NCBI RefSeq assembly: GCF_001517405.1
Contig: NZ_LN907827.1
Span: 267,769 to 331,768 of the forward strand
DNA: 64,000 nt
Reading direction: 5' to 3'
Source of the DNA: Duffyella gerundensis
Lineage (GTDB): Bacteria; Pseudomonadota; Gammaproteobacteria; Enterobacterales; Enterobacteriaceae
The notes under the pieces are model-generated. The model was not told the DNA's origin. It worked only from the letters and a program-made list of their open reading frames with translations, and ran no database searches. The position numbers and the translations under genes were made by a program. This document shows, in pieces, positions 37,629 through 49,800 of the stretch (position 1 is its first letter; every line of letters starts with the position of its first letter).

Positions 37629-37671
37629 CGGTTGAGGATGCAGTTAATGACTACTGTCGGTGCTAAAAGAT

Positions 37672-37699
37672 AAAAAAAGGGCCATGTTCAACATGGCCC
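37672..37699 (-). terminator. Terminator of Ig gene 2
   Basis: GGGCCATGT-TCA-ACATGGCCC stem with a seven-base A-run on the + strand side. Nearly the same hairpin ends genes 3 and 4, pointing to tandem duplication of whole units. Confidence 0.92.
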
Positions 37700-37747
37700 T
37701 TTGCGTATTATCCGGCGCGCTGCGCGCCGCTATCTGTTACGGATCGA

Positions 37748-40700
37748 TTAATAGTGATTCGTTGTGCTCTCCCACTCCTGTACCAGCGGCGCAGACGCCG
37801 GGATAAAGGCCGTTGGTTCAACCGGTTGCGTGGTGCTGAGTTCCGTCTGCGGCTCATCGAACAGCGGTACATCAGCGTCCTGCAGCAGTGAGCGCACAGT
37901 GAGTGAACGATCGATTTCAGGCGCGGTGATCGTCAGCTCAAACCAATCGGTCCTTTCAAGCTCATTACCGGCTGAATCTCTGATGGTGCCGATAAAGGAA
38001 TAATCACCGGCAGGCAAAGGCTTGTCCGGCGTCCAGCTCCAGTTGCCCTCAGGGCCAATGGTTTCTTTGGCGAATACGCCATCTGTACCAAAGATTTCAA
38101 TAATGCTGCCCGGCTTGCCGGTACCCCGTAGCGTGGGCTGTGAATCATCGGTGCTGCTGCCACTGAGCAGTGGATCGGTTACCGCACCGACATCATCATC
38201 TGCAGAGAGAATGGTCAGCGGGATCGCCGGATCGACATGCAGTGTAAACGCCTCAGAAATGTATTCTTCGCCTTTGTCGTCAACGGTAACAAAGGTGAAG
38301 GTGTGCTCACCTTTTTCCAGCGCCGGAGATGGCGTGTAGGTCCAGACGCCCCACGGATCGACTTTGGCCTCGCCATAATACTGGTCGTTGATGTACACCG
38401 CGATGGTGCTGTCCGCCAGCCCTTTGCCCGCAAAATATGGCGTGGCATCGTCGGTGGCATCGCCGTTATAAAGCATTGTCAGCCCGTGAACATTACTCGC
38501 CGCGCCGTCAATGACCGGCGCAAAGTAAACCACCGGTGCATTGATGATCAGGCTAAACGTCGGGCCGGCAGGCAGCGTGGTGCCATCCGGGCTGGTGACC
38601 ACCACGTAAAACTCATGGCTGCCGTTGCTCAGCGTTGAGTTCGGCGTGTAGCTCCACTCACCCTTATTATTGATCTCTGCGTAGCTCATTAACTTGCCGT
38701 CGTAGAAGATCTCCACCGAGCCGCCTGGCGTGCCGACGCCGCGCAGCGTTGGCTGGGCATCATCGGTTGTCGAGCCGCTGGTCAGCGCATCGGTGACCTC
38801 ACCGACGTTGTCATCCGCGGAAACAATGCGTCCGGCAACGTGGCTGATGATCTCAAGGTTAAAGTCGGCGCTGGCGTACTCGCGGCCATCCTCGCCCACG
38901 GTGACAAAGCTGAAGCGGTAATCGCCGGCTTCCAGCGGCTGGGTTGCGGTCCAGCTCCAGTTGCCATAGCGATCGACCGGTACCTCGGCGATAACCTTGT
39001 CGTTGTCGCGCACTTCGATAGTGCTGTTCGGCGTACCACGTCCGGAGAAGCGCGGGGTGGTGTCATCGGTGATGCTGCCGTTGCTGAGGTACTTTTGCGT
39101 CAGCACGTTATCGTAAACGTTGCTGATGGTCGGCGCGGTGTAGCTCACCGGCGGCGCAATGGTCAGGGCGAAATTCGGGCTGTTGGCCAGCACGGTGCCA
39201 TCCGGGCCGGTGACTTTGGCGTAGAAATTGTGTGCGCCCGCGGCCAGCGCGGAGGACGGCGTGAAGCTCCATTCGCCGCTCTCATTGATTTTCGCCGAGC
39301 CGATCAGACGGTTGTTGTCGTAAATCCGGACGATGCCGTCCGGCGTGCCGACGCCGTTCAGGGTTGGCGTGGTGTCGTCAGTGCGCGCGCCGCTGGTCAG
39401 CGGATCGGTGACGGCACCAACGTTGTCCTCGGCAAAGTCGATGCGACCGGCAACGTGGCTGATGATCTCAAGGTTAAAGTCGGCGCTGGCGTACTCGCGG
39501 CCATCCTCGCCGACGGTGACAAAGCTGAAGCGGTAATCGCCCGCTTCCAGCGGCTGGGTTGCGGTCCAGCTCCAGTTGCCATAGCGATCGACCGGCACCT
39601 CGGCGATGACCTTGTCGTTGTCGCGCACTTCGATAGTGCTGTTCGGCGTGCCGCGGCCAGAAAAGCGCGGGGTGGTGTCATCGGTGATGCTGCCGTTGCT
39701 CAGGTACTTTTGCGTCAGCACGTTGTCGTAAACGTTGCTGATGGTCGGCGCGGTGTAGCTCACCGGCGGCGCAATGGTCAGGGCGAAATTCGGGCTGTTG
39801 GCCAGCACGGTGCCATCCGGGCCGGTGACTTTGGCGTAGAAATTGTGTGCGCCCGCGGCCAGCGCGGAGGACGGCGTGAAGCTCCATTCGCCGCTCTCAT
39901 TGATTTTCGCCGAGCCGATCAGACGGTTGTTGTCGTAAATCCGGACGATGCCGTCCGGCGTGCCGACGCCGTTCAGGGTTGGCGTGGTGTCGTCGGTGCG
40001 TGAGCCGCTGCTCAGCGGATCGGTGACGGCGCCGACGTTGTCTTCGGCTGAGGTAATGCGGCCCGTAACCTGGCTGATGATCTCAAGGTTAAAGTCGGCG
40101 CTGGCGTACTCGCGGCCATCCTCGCCGACGGTGACAAAGCTGAAGCGGTAATCGCCGGCTTCCAGCGGCTGGGTTGCGGTCCAGCTCCAGTTGCCATAGC
40201 GATCGACCGGCACCTCGGCGATAACCTTGTCGTTGTCGCGCACTTCGATAGTGCTGTTCGGCGTGCCACGTCCAGAAAAGCGCGGGGTGGTGTCATCGGT
40301 GATGCTGCCGTTGCTGAGGTACTTTTGCGTCAGCACGTTGTCGTAAACGTTGCTGATGGTCGGCGCGGTGTAGCTCACCGGCGGCGCAATGGTCAGGGCG
40401 AAATTCGGGCTGTTGGCCAGCACGGTGCCATCCGGGCCGGTGACTTTGGCGTAGAAATTGTGTGCGCCCGCGGCCAGCGCGGAGGACGGCGTGAAGCTCC
40501 ATTCGCCGCTGTCGGTGATCTTGGCCGAGCCGAGAAGGCGGTTGTTGTCGTAAATCCGGACGATGCCATTTGGCGTGCCGACGCCGTTCAGGGTTGGCGT
40601 GGTGTCGTCGGTGCGTGAGCCGCTGCTCAGCGCATCGGTGACCGCGCCGACGTTGTCCCCGGCTGAGGTAATGCGGCCCGTAACCTGGCTGATGATCTCA

Positions 40701-43591
40701 AGGTTAAAGTCGGCGCTGGCGTACTCGCGGCCATCCTCGCCGACGGTGACAAAGCTGAAGCGGTAATCACCGGCTTCCAGCGGCTGGGTTGCGGTCCAGC
40801 TCCAGTTGCCATAGCGATCGACCGGCACCTCGGCGATAACCTTGTCGTTGTCGCGCACTTCGATAGTGCTGTTCGGCGTACCACGTCCGGAGAAGCGCGG
40901 GGTGGTGTCATCGGTGATGCTGCCGTTGCTCAGGTACTTCTGCGTCAGCACGTTGTCGTAAACGTTGCTGATGGTCGGCGCGGTGTAGCTCACCGGCGGC
41001 GCGATGGTCAGGGCGAAATTCGGGCTGTTGGCCAGCACGGTGCCATCCGGGCCGGTGACTTTGGCGTAGAAATTGTGTGCGCCCGCGGCCAGCGCGGAGG
41101 ACGGCGTGAAGCTCCATTCGCCGCTCTCATTGATTTTCGCCGAGCCGATCAGACGGTTGTTGTCGTAAATCCGGACGATGCCGTCCGGCGTGCCGACGCC
41201 GTTCAGGGTTGGCGTAGTGTCGTCGGTGCGTGAGCCACTGCTCAGCGGATCGGTGACCGCGCCGACGTTGTCATCGGCTGAGGTAATGCGGCCCGTAACC
41301 TGGCTGATGATCTCAAGGTTAAAGTCGGCGCTGGCGTACTCGCGACCATCCTCGCCGACGGTGACAAAGCTGAAGCGGTAATCACCGGTCTCCAGCGGCT
41401 GGGTTGCGGTCCAGCTCCAGTTGCCGCTGCTGTTGACCGGCACCTCGGCGATAACCTTGTCGTTGTCGCGCACTTCGATAGTGCTGTTCGGCGTGCCACG
41501 TCCAGAAAAGCGCGGGGTGGTGTCATCGGTGATGCTGCCGTTGCTCAGGTACTTCTGCGTCAGCACGTTGTCGTAAACGTTGCTGATGGTCGGCGCGGTG
41601 TAGCTCACCGGCGGCGCAATGGTCAGCGCGAAATTCGGGCTGTTGGCCAGCACGGTGCCATCCGGGCCGGTGACTTTGGCGTAGAAATTGTGCGCGCCCG
41701 CGGCCAGCGCGGAGGACGGCGTGAAGCTCCATTCGCCGCTCTCATTGATTTTCGCCGAGCCGATCAGACGGTTGTTGTCGTAAATCCGGGCGATGCCGTC
41801 CGGCGTGCCGACGCCGTTCAGGGTTGGCGTGGTGTCATCGGTGCGTGAGCCACTGCTCAGCGGATCGGTGACGGCGCCAACATTGTCATCGGCAGAGTCG
41901 ATGCGGCCCGTAACCTGGCTGATGATCTCAAGGTTAAAATCGGCGCTGGCGTACTCGCGGCCATCCTCGCCCACGGTGACAAAGCTGAAGCGGTAATCGC
42001 CGGCTTCCAGCGGCTGGGTTGCGGTCCAGCTCCAGTTGCCATAGCGATCGACCGGCACCTCGGCGATAACCTTGTCGTTGTCGCGCACTTCGATAGTGCT
42101 GTTCGGCGTGCCGCGGCCGGAGAAGCGCGGCGTGGTGTCATCGGTGATGCTGCCGTTGCTCAGGTATTTCTGCGTCAGCACGTTGTCGTAAACGTTGCTG
42201 ATGGTCGGCGCGGTGTACTCAGTCACCGGCACGATTTCGAGCGTGAACTCAGGGCTTTTTGTCAGTTCTGTGCCATGCTCATTCACTTCGCGCGCAAAGA
42301 AACTGTGTGTACCTGCCGGCAGTTTGCTTGATGGCGTGAAACTCCATTCGCCGTTGGCGTTGCTCTTTGCCGAACCCAGATAGTAATAGCCCTGATAGTA
42401 GATTTTGACCAGGCTGTTTGGGTTGCCGGAGCCGTGCAGGGTTGGTGTTTCATCGTCAGTACGGTCGCCGGAATGCAGTGCGTCTGTCACATCGCCAACG
42501 TTGTCATCGGCATACAGAATTTGCGCAACCACCGGAATCACCACTTCCAGCATAAACGGTTCACTGGCGTGTACGTTGCCTTCACTATCAACTACTTCAA
42601 ATGTCAGCGTGTAACTGCCCGCTTCCAGTGCCGGAGACGGTGTCCATGTCCACTCGCCGTCGCTGTTCACTTCCGTCTGGCCAATTTCTTTACCGTTATC
42701 ACGCACTACGATGGTCATACCCCGCGCATAAGCGCCGCCGCTAAAGGTTGGCGTGGTATCGTCGGTGGTATCGCCACTAGTCAGTCTGCTGTTGCTGCCT
42801 TCGTTGTCATGAACTGACCAGATATCCGGCGTCGGTAGTGGTGGCGGTGGCGGTGCTACGCCAATTCTGACATCAATGGTTTCGCTGGCGTAGCTGACGC
42901 TGGACGAATCATTGGGATCGACCGCAACGGCCTGATAGGGAGGCAACATCCTGCCCGCGATTTCCAGCGCCCAGTTGCCGTCTTCATTCGCCTGTACGCT
43001 CCCCACGGGCATGCCCAGATAGTTAGTAATATAAACAATTGCGTGCGGATCGGCGGTGCCTTTTAGCAGCGGCGTGGTGTCTTCGGTATAGCGATTTTCA
43101 ACCAGCACTTCACCGTTACGGTTGTCGTAAGCGCCTTCAATCACCGGACGGCTGAGGACAGGAACCGGATTGGCCGGCAGGTCGGGGTCGCTTGGGTGGC
43201 GAATATGGTTATAGCCGATGTTATATGTCTCTGAAAAAATCCAACTCCCGTTTTCCTGCTCGGTTCGGGCAACGATCCGCTGGCTTCCAACAGGAAGCGG
43301 TGTGGTGGCCAAAAAGCTAAAATTACCGTTTTCATCGGCATAGCCTTCGCCCAGTTTAATGCCCACCGAGTAAATCTGAACCAGGCTACCTGGCTCGGCG
43401 GTGCCGCTAAAGCGCGGCATGGCGTCATCGGTCGCGGTATCCCGTTCCACAACGCCGGTTGTGGTGCCCGAATCACTGTAGATTTCGGTAATGACCGGCC
43501 GAATTGGTGAGGAGAGCAGTTGGATATCACCGTTCAGTGTGCTGTCCTGCGGCGTCGCACCAGCGCGAGATGTGTTCTTTGAATCTTTCAT
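37748..43591 (-). CDS. Ig-like repeat protein 2, 18 domains
   Basis: A 1947-residue, cysteine-free, acidic protein. It starts MKDSKNTSRAG, with no signal peptide or membrane segment. I count 18 Ig-like domains of about 100 residues, each with the core TDDxTPxxxGxGxP, xxNGxWxxTP and a G(S/T)HxF strand. Domains 5-16 form six dyads; each joins an APTISNVYDNVLTQKYL domain to a GRI(T/D)SAxDNVGAV domain. At the DNA level the dyads are near-identical 615-bp repeats. The C-terminal tail is RSLLQDADVPLF ... TTQPVEPTAFIPASAPLVQ ending NHY. ATG 43591 follows AAGGAAG. Related by fold to BapA/Bap-type adhesin repeats; secretion and function are inferred, and no transporter is encoded nearby. Confidence 0.85.
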   Translation of the reverse strand: MKDSKNTSRAGATPQDSTLNGDIQLLSSPIRPVITEIYSDSGTTTGVVERDTATDDAMPRFSGTAEPGSLVQIYSVGIKLGEGYADENGNFSFLATTPLPVGSQRIVARTEQENGSWIFSETYNIGYNHIRHPSDPDLPANPVPVLSRPVIEGAYDNRNGEVLVENRYTEDTTPLLKGTADPHAIVYITNYLGMPVGSVQANEDGNWALEIAGRMLPPYQAVAVDPNDSSSVSYASETIDVRIGVAPPPPPLPTPDIWSVHDNEGSNSRLTSGDTTDDTTPTFSGGAYARGMTIVVRDNGKEIGQTEVNSDGEWTWTPSPALEAGSYTLTFEVVDSEGNVHASEPFMLEVVIPVVAQILYADDNVGDVTDALHSGDRTDDETPTLHGSGNPNSLVKIYYQGYYYLGSAKSNANGEWSFTPSSKLPAGTHSFFAREVNEHGTELTKSPEFTLEIVPVTEYTAPTISNVYDNVLTQKYLSNGSITDDTTPRFSGRGTPNSTIEVRDNDKVIAEVPVDRYGNWSWTATQPLEAGDYRFSFVTVGEDGREYASADFNLEIISQVTGRIDSADDNVGAVTDPLSSGSRTDDTTPTLNGVGTPDGIARIYDNNRLIGSAKINESGEWSFTPSSALAAGAHNFYAKVTGPDGTVLANSPNFALTIAPPVSYTAPTISNVYDNVLTQKYLSNGSITDDTTPRFSGRGTPNSTIEVRDNDKVIAEVPVNSSGNWSWTATQPLETGDYRFSFVTVGEDGREYASADFNLEIISQVTGRITSADDNVGAVTDPLSSGSRTDDTTPTLNGVGTPDGIVRIYDNNRLIGSAKINESGEWSFTPSSALAAGAHNFYAKVTGPDGTVLANSPNFALTIAPPVSYTAPTISNVYDNVLTQKYLSNGSITDDTTPRFSGRGTPNSTIEVRDNDKVIAEVPVDRYGNWSWTATQPLEAGDYRFSFVTVGEDGREYASADFNLEIISQVTGRITSAGDNVGAVTDALSSGSRTDDTTPTLNGVGTPNGIVRIYDNNRLLGSAKITDSGEWSFTPSSALAAGAHNFYAKVTGPDGTVLANSPNFALTIAPPVSYTAPTISNVYDNVLTQKYLSNGSITDDTTPRFSGRGTPNSTIEVRDNDKVIAEVPVDRYGNWSWTATQPLEAGDYRFSFVTVGEDGREYASADFNLEIISQVTGRITSAEDNVGAVTDPLSSGSRTDDTTPTLNGVGTPDGIVRIYDNNRLIGSAKINESGEWSFTPSSALAAGAHNFYAKVTGPDGTVLANSPNFALTIAPPVSYTAPTISNVYDNVLTQKYLSNGSITDDTTPRFSGRGTPNSTIEVRDNDKVIAEVPVDRYGNWSWTATQPLEAGDYRFSFVTVGEDGREYASADFNLEIISHVAGRIDFAEDNVGAVTDPLTSGARTDDTTPTLNGVGTPDGIVRIYDNNRLIGSAKINESGEWSFTPSSALAAGAHNFYAKVTGPDGTVLANSPNFALTIAPPVSYTAPTISNVYDNVLTQKYLSNGSITDDTTPRFSGRGTPNSTIEVRDNDKVIAEVPVDRYGNWSWTATQPLEAGDYRFSFVTVGEDGREYASADFNLEIISHVAGRIVSADDNVGEVTDALTSGSTTDDAQPTLRGVGTPGGSVEIFYDGKLMSYAEINNKGEWSYTPNSTLSNGSHEFYVVVTSPDGTTLPAGPTFSLIINAPVVYFAPVIDGAASNVHGLTMLYNGDATDDATPYFAGKGLADSTIAVYINDQYYGEAKVDPWGVWTYTPSPALEKGEHTFTFVTVDDKGEEYISEAFTLHVDPAIPLTILSADDDVGAVTDPLLSGSSTDDSQPTLRGTGKPGSIIEIFGTDGVFAKETIGPEGNWSWTPDKPLPAGDYSFIGTIRDSAGNELERTDWFELTITAPEIDRSLTVRSLLQDADVPLFDEPQTELSTTQPVEPTAFIPASAPLVQEWESTTNHY
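38527..42217 (-). repeat. Array of 615-bp tandem modules in Ig gene 2
   Basis: Six dyad modules at exactly 615-bp period; the motif start recurs at 39066, 39681, 40296, 40911, 41526 and 42141. Units are almost identical in DNA over long stretches, except that the last second half (38527-38830) has diverged and instead resembles the matching domain of gene 3. Such identity predicts copy-number change by recombination. Confidence 0.93.
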
Positions 43592-43666
43592 ACGCTTCCT
43601 TTTTAGGATTTTATGTAGAGGGGTAAAGCTGAGCGCTATAGTGGTTTAGCGCTTTTTTTATTGCCC

Positions 43667-43683
43667 TGAGAAGCGTCTTGAAG
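43667..43683 (-). promoter_or_regulatory. Shared 17-bp upstream box, Ig gene 2
   Basis: TGAGAAGCGTCTTGAAG (+ strand), 76 bases upstream of the ATG. Between box and gene, in gene orientation, lie CCACTATAGCGC (possible -10) and a leader ending AAAAAGGAAGCGTATG that is shared with genes 3 and 4. Confidence 0.8.
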
Positions 43684-43781
43684 GGATGAGACTGACGTTT
43701 ATTTACCTCAGTGAAGATGCTTTTTCACATAACAATTAAATAGTTATTGATTACCGCTCTAGTCAGACAATCCCTGACCAT

Positions 43782-43809
43782 AAAAAAAGGGCCACGTTTA
43801 ACATGGCCC
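43782..43809 (-). terminator. Terminator of Ig gene 3
   Basis: GGGCCACGT-TTA-ACATGGCCC (one G-U type mismatch) with a seven-base A-run on the + strand side. Confidence 0.9.
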
Positions 43810-43857
43810 TTTGCGTATTATCCGGCGCGCTGAGCGCCGCTATCTGTTACGGATCGA

Positions 43858-46800
43858 TTAATAGTGATTCGTTGTGCTCTCCCACTCCTGCACCAGCGGC
43901 GCAGACGCCGGGACAAAGGCCGTTGGTTCAACCGGTTGCGTGGTGCTGAGTTCCGTCTGCGGCTCATCGAACAGCGGTGTATCAGCGTCCTGCAGCAGTG
44001 AACGCACAGTGAGTGAACGATCGATTTCAGGCGCGGTGATCGTCAGCTCAAACCAATCGGTTCTTTCCGACTCAAAGCCATATGAATCTTTCATGATGCC
44101 GACAAACGAATAATCACCGGCAGGCAAAGGCTTGTCCGGCGTCCAGCTCCAGTTGCCGTCAGAATCAATTTTTTCTGAGCCGAATACACCCCCCGTACCA
44201 AAGATTTCAATGATGCTGCCTGGCATACCGGTGCCGCGCAGTGTCGGCTGTGAATCATCGGTGGTGCTGCCACTGAACAACGGATCGATGATCGCGCCAA
44301 TATCATCATCCGCAAAGAGAATGGTCAGCGGGATCGCCGGCTCGATATTCAGCGTAAACGCCCCGGAACGGTATTCGGTGCCCTGGTCATCAACGCTAAC
44401 AAAGGTAAAGGTGTGCTCCCCTTGCTCCAGCGCCGGAGATGGCGTGTAGGTCCAGACGCCCCACGGATCGGCCTTCGCCTCACCATAGTATTGATCATTG
44501 ACGTATACGGCGATGGTGCTGTCCGCCAGCCCATTACCGACGAAGGATGGCGTGGCGTCGTCGGTGGTGTCACCGTCAGACAGGAATGCCAGACTATGGA
44601 CGTTATCCACCACGCCGTTAATGACCGGCGCAAAGTAAACCACCGGCGCATCAATGATCAGGCTGAACGTCGGGCCGGCAGGCAGCGTGGTGCCATCCGG
44701 GCTGGTGACCACCACATAAAACTCATGGCTGCCGTTGCTCAGCGTTGAGTTCGGCGTGTAGCTCCACTCGCCCTTGTCATTGATCTCTGCGTAGCTCATC
44801 AACTTGCCGTCGTAGAAGATCTCCACCGAGCCGCCTGGCGTGCCGACGCCGCGCAGCGTTGGCTGCGCATCATCGGTTGTCGAGCCGCTGGTCAGCGCAT
44901 CGGTGACCTCACCGACGTTGTCATCCGCGGAAACAATGCGTCCGGTAACGTGGGCGATGATCTCCAGTGGAATCGCGTCGCTGATAAATTCGTTGCCAGC
45001 TGCGTCTGTCGATACAAAGGTAAACGCATGTTTGCCCGGCTGCAGCGCCGGTGAAGGCGTCCACGACCAGCGGCCAGCCTCGTCGACCTCAACGCTGTAC
45101 TGGGTTTTGCCGTCGATGCGCACCTGCAGCGTGCTGCCGGCTACCGCGCGGCCGCTGAAGGTTGGGGTGGTATCGTCGGTCATGCCGCCGCGTGAGCCGA
45201 CGGAGTTACGGCCAACGTTATCCTCAATATCAGAGACCGTCGGCGCGTAATAATCCACCGGTTTCTCGATAATCAGATCAAATGCCGGGGTTTGTGCGAG
45301 GCGGGTGCCGTCCGGGCTGATAACCGTCGCGCGGAAGCTGTAAGAGCCATCCTGCAGCGCATCCGGCGTGAAGCTCCACTCGCCATCGGCGTTGATTTTC
45401 GCCGAGCCGAGATAGCGGTAGCCGTTGTGAATCTCTACCGTACCGTTTGGCGAGCCAACGCCCTTCAGGGTTGGCGTGGTGTCGTCGGTGCGTGAGCCAC
45501 TGGTCAGCGGATCGGTAGCGGCACCAACATTGTCTTCGGCAAAATCGATGCGACCGGCAACATGGCTGATGACCTCAAGGTTAAAGTCGTCGCTGGCGTA
45601 TTCCTGACCGTCGGCACCGACGGTGACAAAGCTGAAGCGATGGTTGCCCGGCTCCAGCGCCGTGTCAGATGTAAATTCCCAGTAACCTAGCCAGGTTACA
45701 CTCGCCTCGCCAATTTTTTCTCCGTTAAGACGGACTTCAATGGTGCTGCCCGGCATGCCGCGACCGCTGAAGCGTGGCGTGGTGTCATCCGTGCTATCGC
45801 CACTGCTCAGATAGTTGTGACGTCCTTCATCGTCGTATACGTTGGTGATGGTCGGCGCAAAATACTCAATCGGCGGCACAAATGGCGCGATATCCAGGGT
45901 AAAGATCGGGCTGGATTCCAGCGTGGTGCCGTCCGGTCCGGTGACCGAGGCGAAGAAGTTATGCTCGCCCGCTGACAGCGCCCGCGTTGGCGTAATGCTC
46001 CAGGTGCCGTCGGCGTTGATTTTCGCCGAGCCGAAGGTATTCCAGTTGCCGTAGTAAACGGTGACGATGCCGCCCGGCGTGCCGACGCCGTGCAGGGTTG
46101 GCGTGGTGTCGTCGGTACGCGCGCCGCTGGTCAGCGGATCGGTGATATCACCGACGTTGTCTTCAGCAAAATCAATGCGGCCCGCAACCTGAGTGATGAC
46201 CTCAAGGTTAAAGTCGTCGCTGGCGTATTGCTGACCGTCGGCACCGACGGTGACAAAGCTGAAGCGGTGGTTGCCCGGCTCCAGCGCCGTGTCCGGCATA
46301 AAGCTCCAGTAACCCATATAGTTAACGCTGGCTTCGCCAATCTTCTCACCGTCAAGGTGTACGTCGATGATGCTGTCCGGCATGCCGCGACCGCTGAAAT
46401 GTGGCGTGGTGTCGTCGGTCAGACCGCCGTTGCGCACGGTGGTCTGGTGCCTTTCATCGTCGTATACGCTGGTGACGGTTGGCGCAAAATACTCAATCGG
46501 TGGGGCAGGGAGCTGAATATCGAGTTTGAAATCAGGGCTGGCGTCCAGTGTGGTGCCGTCCGGACCGGTGACCACGGCATTAAAGCTGTGCGACCCTTCT
46601 GGCAGGTCGCGAGATGGCGTGAAGCTCCACTCGCCGTTGGCATTGATTTTCACCGAGCCGATAGGGTTCCAGTTGTCCCAGATGGTGACGATGCCGTTTG
46701 GCGTGCCGACGCCTTTCAGGGTTGGCGTGGTGTCGTCGGTGCGTGCGCCGCTGCTCAGTGGATCGGTGACGTCGCCAGCATTGTCTTCAGCCAGATCGAT

Positions 46801-49800
46801 ACGACCGGGGGTATGGGAGATGACCTGCAGATTGAACGCCTCGCTGGCGTACTCCTTGCCATCTTCGCCCAGGGTAACAAAGCGGAAAGTATGACTGCCA
46901 GGCTCCAGCGCAGTGTTTGGCTTGAAGTTCCAGTAACCCCAGTCGTTGACCTTCACTTCGCCAGCGGGTTTACCGTCCACATACACCTGAATGGTACTGC
47001 CCGGCATGCCGCCACCGTGGAAATCGGGTGCGGTATCATCGGTGTAATCACCATTTTCCAGCGCCTTATGCCACCCTACGTAATCGTAAACTTCACCCAC
47101 GGTCGGCGCGAAGTATTCAACCGGCTTCGCGATGGTCAGGTCAAACGCCGGGCTTTGCGCCAGCACGGTGCCATCCGGGCCGGTGACGGTGGCATGGAAA
47201 TGGTAAACGCCTTCGTCCAGCTCATAGGGCGTGAAGCTCCACTCGCCGTCGGCGTTGATTTCTGCCGAGCCAAGATAGCGGTAACCGTTATAAATATCGA
47301 CCGTTCCGTTTGGTGTGCCGACGCCGTTCAGGGTTGGCGTGGTGTCATCGGTGCGTGCGCCGCTGGTCAGCGGATCGGTCACGTCGCCAACGTTGTCTTC
47401 CGCAGAGATAATGCGGCCCGCAACCTGGTTGATGATCTCAAGGTTGAAATCGTCGCTGGCATAGTGACTGCCATCTTCGCCCACGGTGACAAAGCTGAAG
47501 CGATGATCGCCTGTTGGCAGCGCCGAGCCTGGCGTCCAGGACCAGTTGCCCTGGCCATCAACCTTAGCGTCAGCGATTTTTTCACCGTGGTCATACACTT
47601 CGATGATGCTGTTTGGCATGCCGTTACCGCTGAAACGCGGCGTGGTGTCATCGGTGATATCGCCATTGCGCAGATGATTGTGCAGCTCTTTATTGTCGTA
47701 GGCAGCGTCTACGGTCGGCGCAAAATACTCAATTGGCGGCGCAACCGGCACGATCTCGAGCGTGAAGTTCGGGCCTGGCGCCAGCTCTGAGCCATATTCA
47801 TTCACTTCGCGTGCAAAGAAATCGTGTGTACCCGCAGGCAGATCGTGTGATGGCGTGAAGCGCCATTCGCCATTGGCGTTGCTCTTTGCCGAGCCCAGAT
47901 AGTAATAGCCCTGATAATAGATATTAACCAGGCTGTTCGGGGAGCTGGAGCCGTGCAGGGTAGGGGTTTCATCGTCGGTGCGGTCGCCAGAATGCAGCGC
48001 GTCGGTGATGTCGCCAACGTTGTCATCGGCATACAGAATCTGCGTAACCACCGGTGTCACCACGTCGAAGATGAACGGCTCGCTGGCGTGCACGTTGCCT
48101 TTGTTGTCAACCACTTCGAAGGTCAGGCTGTAACTGCCCGCTTCCAGTGCCGTTTCAGGCGTCCATGTCCACTCGCCGTTGCTGTTCACCTCGGTCTGGC
48201 CGATGGCTTTACCGTTATCGCGCACCACGATGGTCATGCCGCGGCCATAAGCGCTGCCGCTGAAGGTTGGCGTGGCGTCATCGGTTGACGCACCATTTTC
48301 TACTATGCTGTGATCGCCCTGGTTGTCGTAAACCGACCAGATTTCCGGCGTCAGTGAAGGAGGGATGGCGATTTCCAGCATAAATTCTTCGCCGGTAACC
48401 GGGGTTGCCACGCCTGGATATTCCACCACTGGATGGAAAGTATGCAGGCCCGGTGGCAGCGCCACATCCGGCGTAAAGTGCCATTCCCCTTTTTCATTGA
48501 TTTGAGCTGAACCCAGCAGGCCTTTTTCGGTATAGATTTTCACCATGCCGTTTGGCGTGCCGACGCCGCGCAGCGTGGGCTGGCTGTCATCGGTGAAATA
48601 GCCGGTATATAAATTATCGGTTTGCTCGCCTACATCGTCTTCGGCGTAATTAATTCTTGCTGACAGGGCGATATTCAACGTAAAGCTCTGTTCAGAAATC
48701 TGCTCCTCACCGTCGTTGATACCGGCAAAGGTAAAGACGTTTTCACCTGGTTCAAGCGGCGTCTTCACATCATAGCGCCAGCTGCCATCGTAGTTGGCCT
48801 GGACCTCACCGATCACGTTGCCGTTAAGACGAATGATCACCATGGCGTTAACATTTGCTTTGCCGATCAGCGTCGGGGTGAAGTCAGAGGTGGTGGCACC
48901 GTTTGCAATACTATCCTCGAACGGTTCATCGACATTCGCAGCAGATGCATAAGGTGGGACAAAAGGCTCCGGAATATATGGCGCATTGACATACTGGATA
49001 TCGAAGAAGTTCGATACGCTGCTTTCCACACCCTTAACGGTGCTGGTGGCATACAGCATGTTTAAACCCAGCTGCAGGTCTGAGGTGGTTTCAAAGCTGA
49101 AATTGCCATTTTCGTCAGCATAACCCTCACCTAACACTTCTCTGGTATGGACAGAGTAGATTTTTACCAGGCTGCCGGGCACGGCCTTGCCGCTGAACCG
49201 GGGACGGGCATCATCGGTGATGCCATTGTTGCTGACATTGCCGGTGCTATCGACGTTATCAAAAGCGCTCTCGATAACGGGCGCTGACGGGCGGGGTGGG
49301 GGTTCTGTTCCAACCCAGACATCAATCGTTTCGCTGGCGTAACTGACGCTGGCGGGGTTCTGCGCATCGACGGCGATTGCCTTGAAAGGGCCGGCGTAAA
49401 TCGCTTCGATTTCCAGTTCCCATTTGCCGTCATTATTGGCTTGCACGCTGCCCAACACGTCGTTGAGTATATTCGTGATATAGACAATGGCTAACGGATC
49501 GGCGGTGCCTTTCAGCAGCGGCGTGGTGTCTTCGGTAAAGCGGTTTTCAATCAGCACCTCGCCGTTGCGGTTATCGTAAGCGCCCTCAATCACCGGTTTG
49601 GAAAGGAGAGGTTCCTGATCAACCGGCTGATCGGCATCAACCGGATGTTTAATCGCGCGATAATGCAGGATGAAAAAGTCTGAGTAGGCGACTTCTCCAT
49701 CAGCCTGCGTGGCTTGTAGGGTAATAAATTGCTCGCCATCCGCGAAAGGCGTGGTGGTGACAAAGCTGAAGATGCCCTGATCGTTGGCATAGCCTTCGCC

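Noticed and set aside
46090..47790. Long plus-strand open frame (566 codons) opposite Ig gene 3
   Set aside because: It is antisense to a well-supported repeat gene, its translation repeats with the modules, and it has no ribosome binding site or recognisable domain. Similar plus-strand frames at 38840-40003 and 54615-55388 have the same cause.
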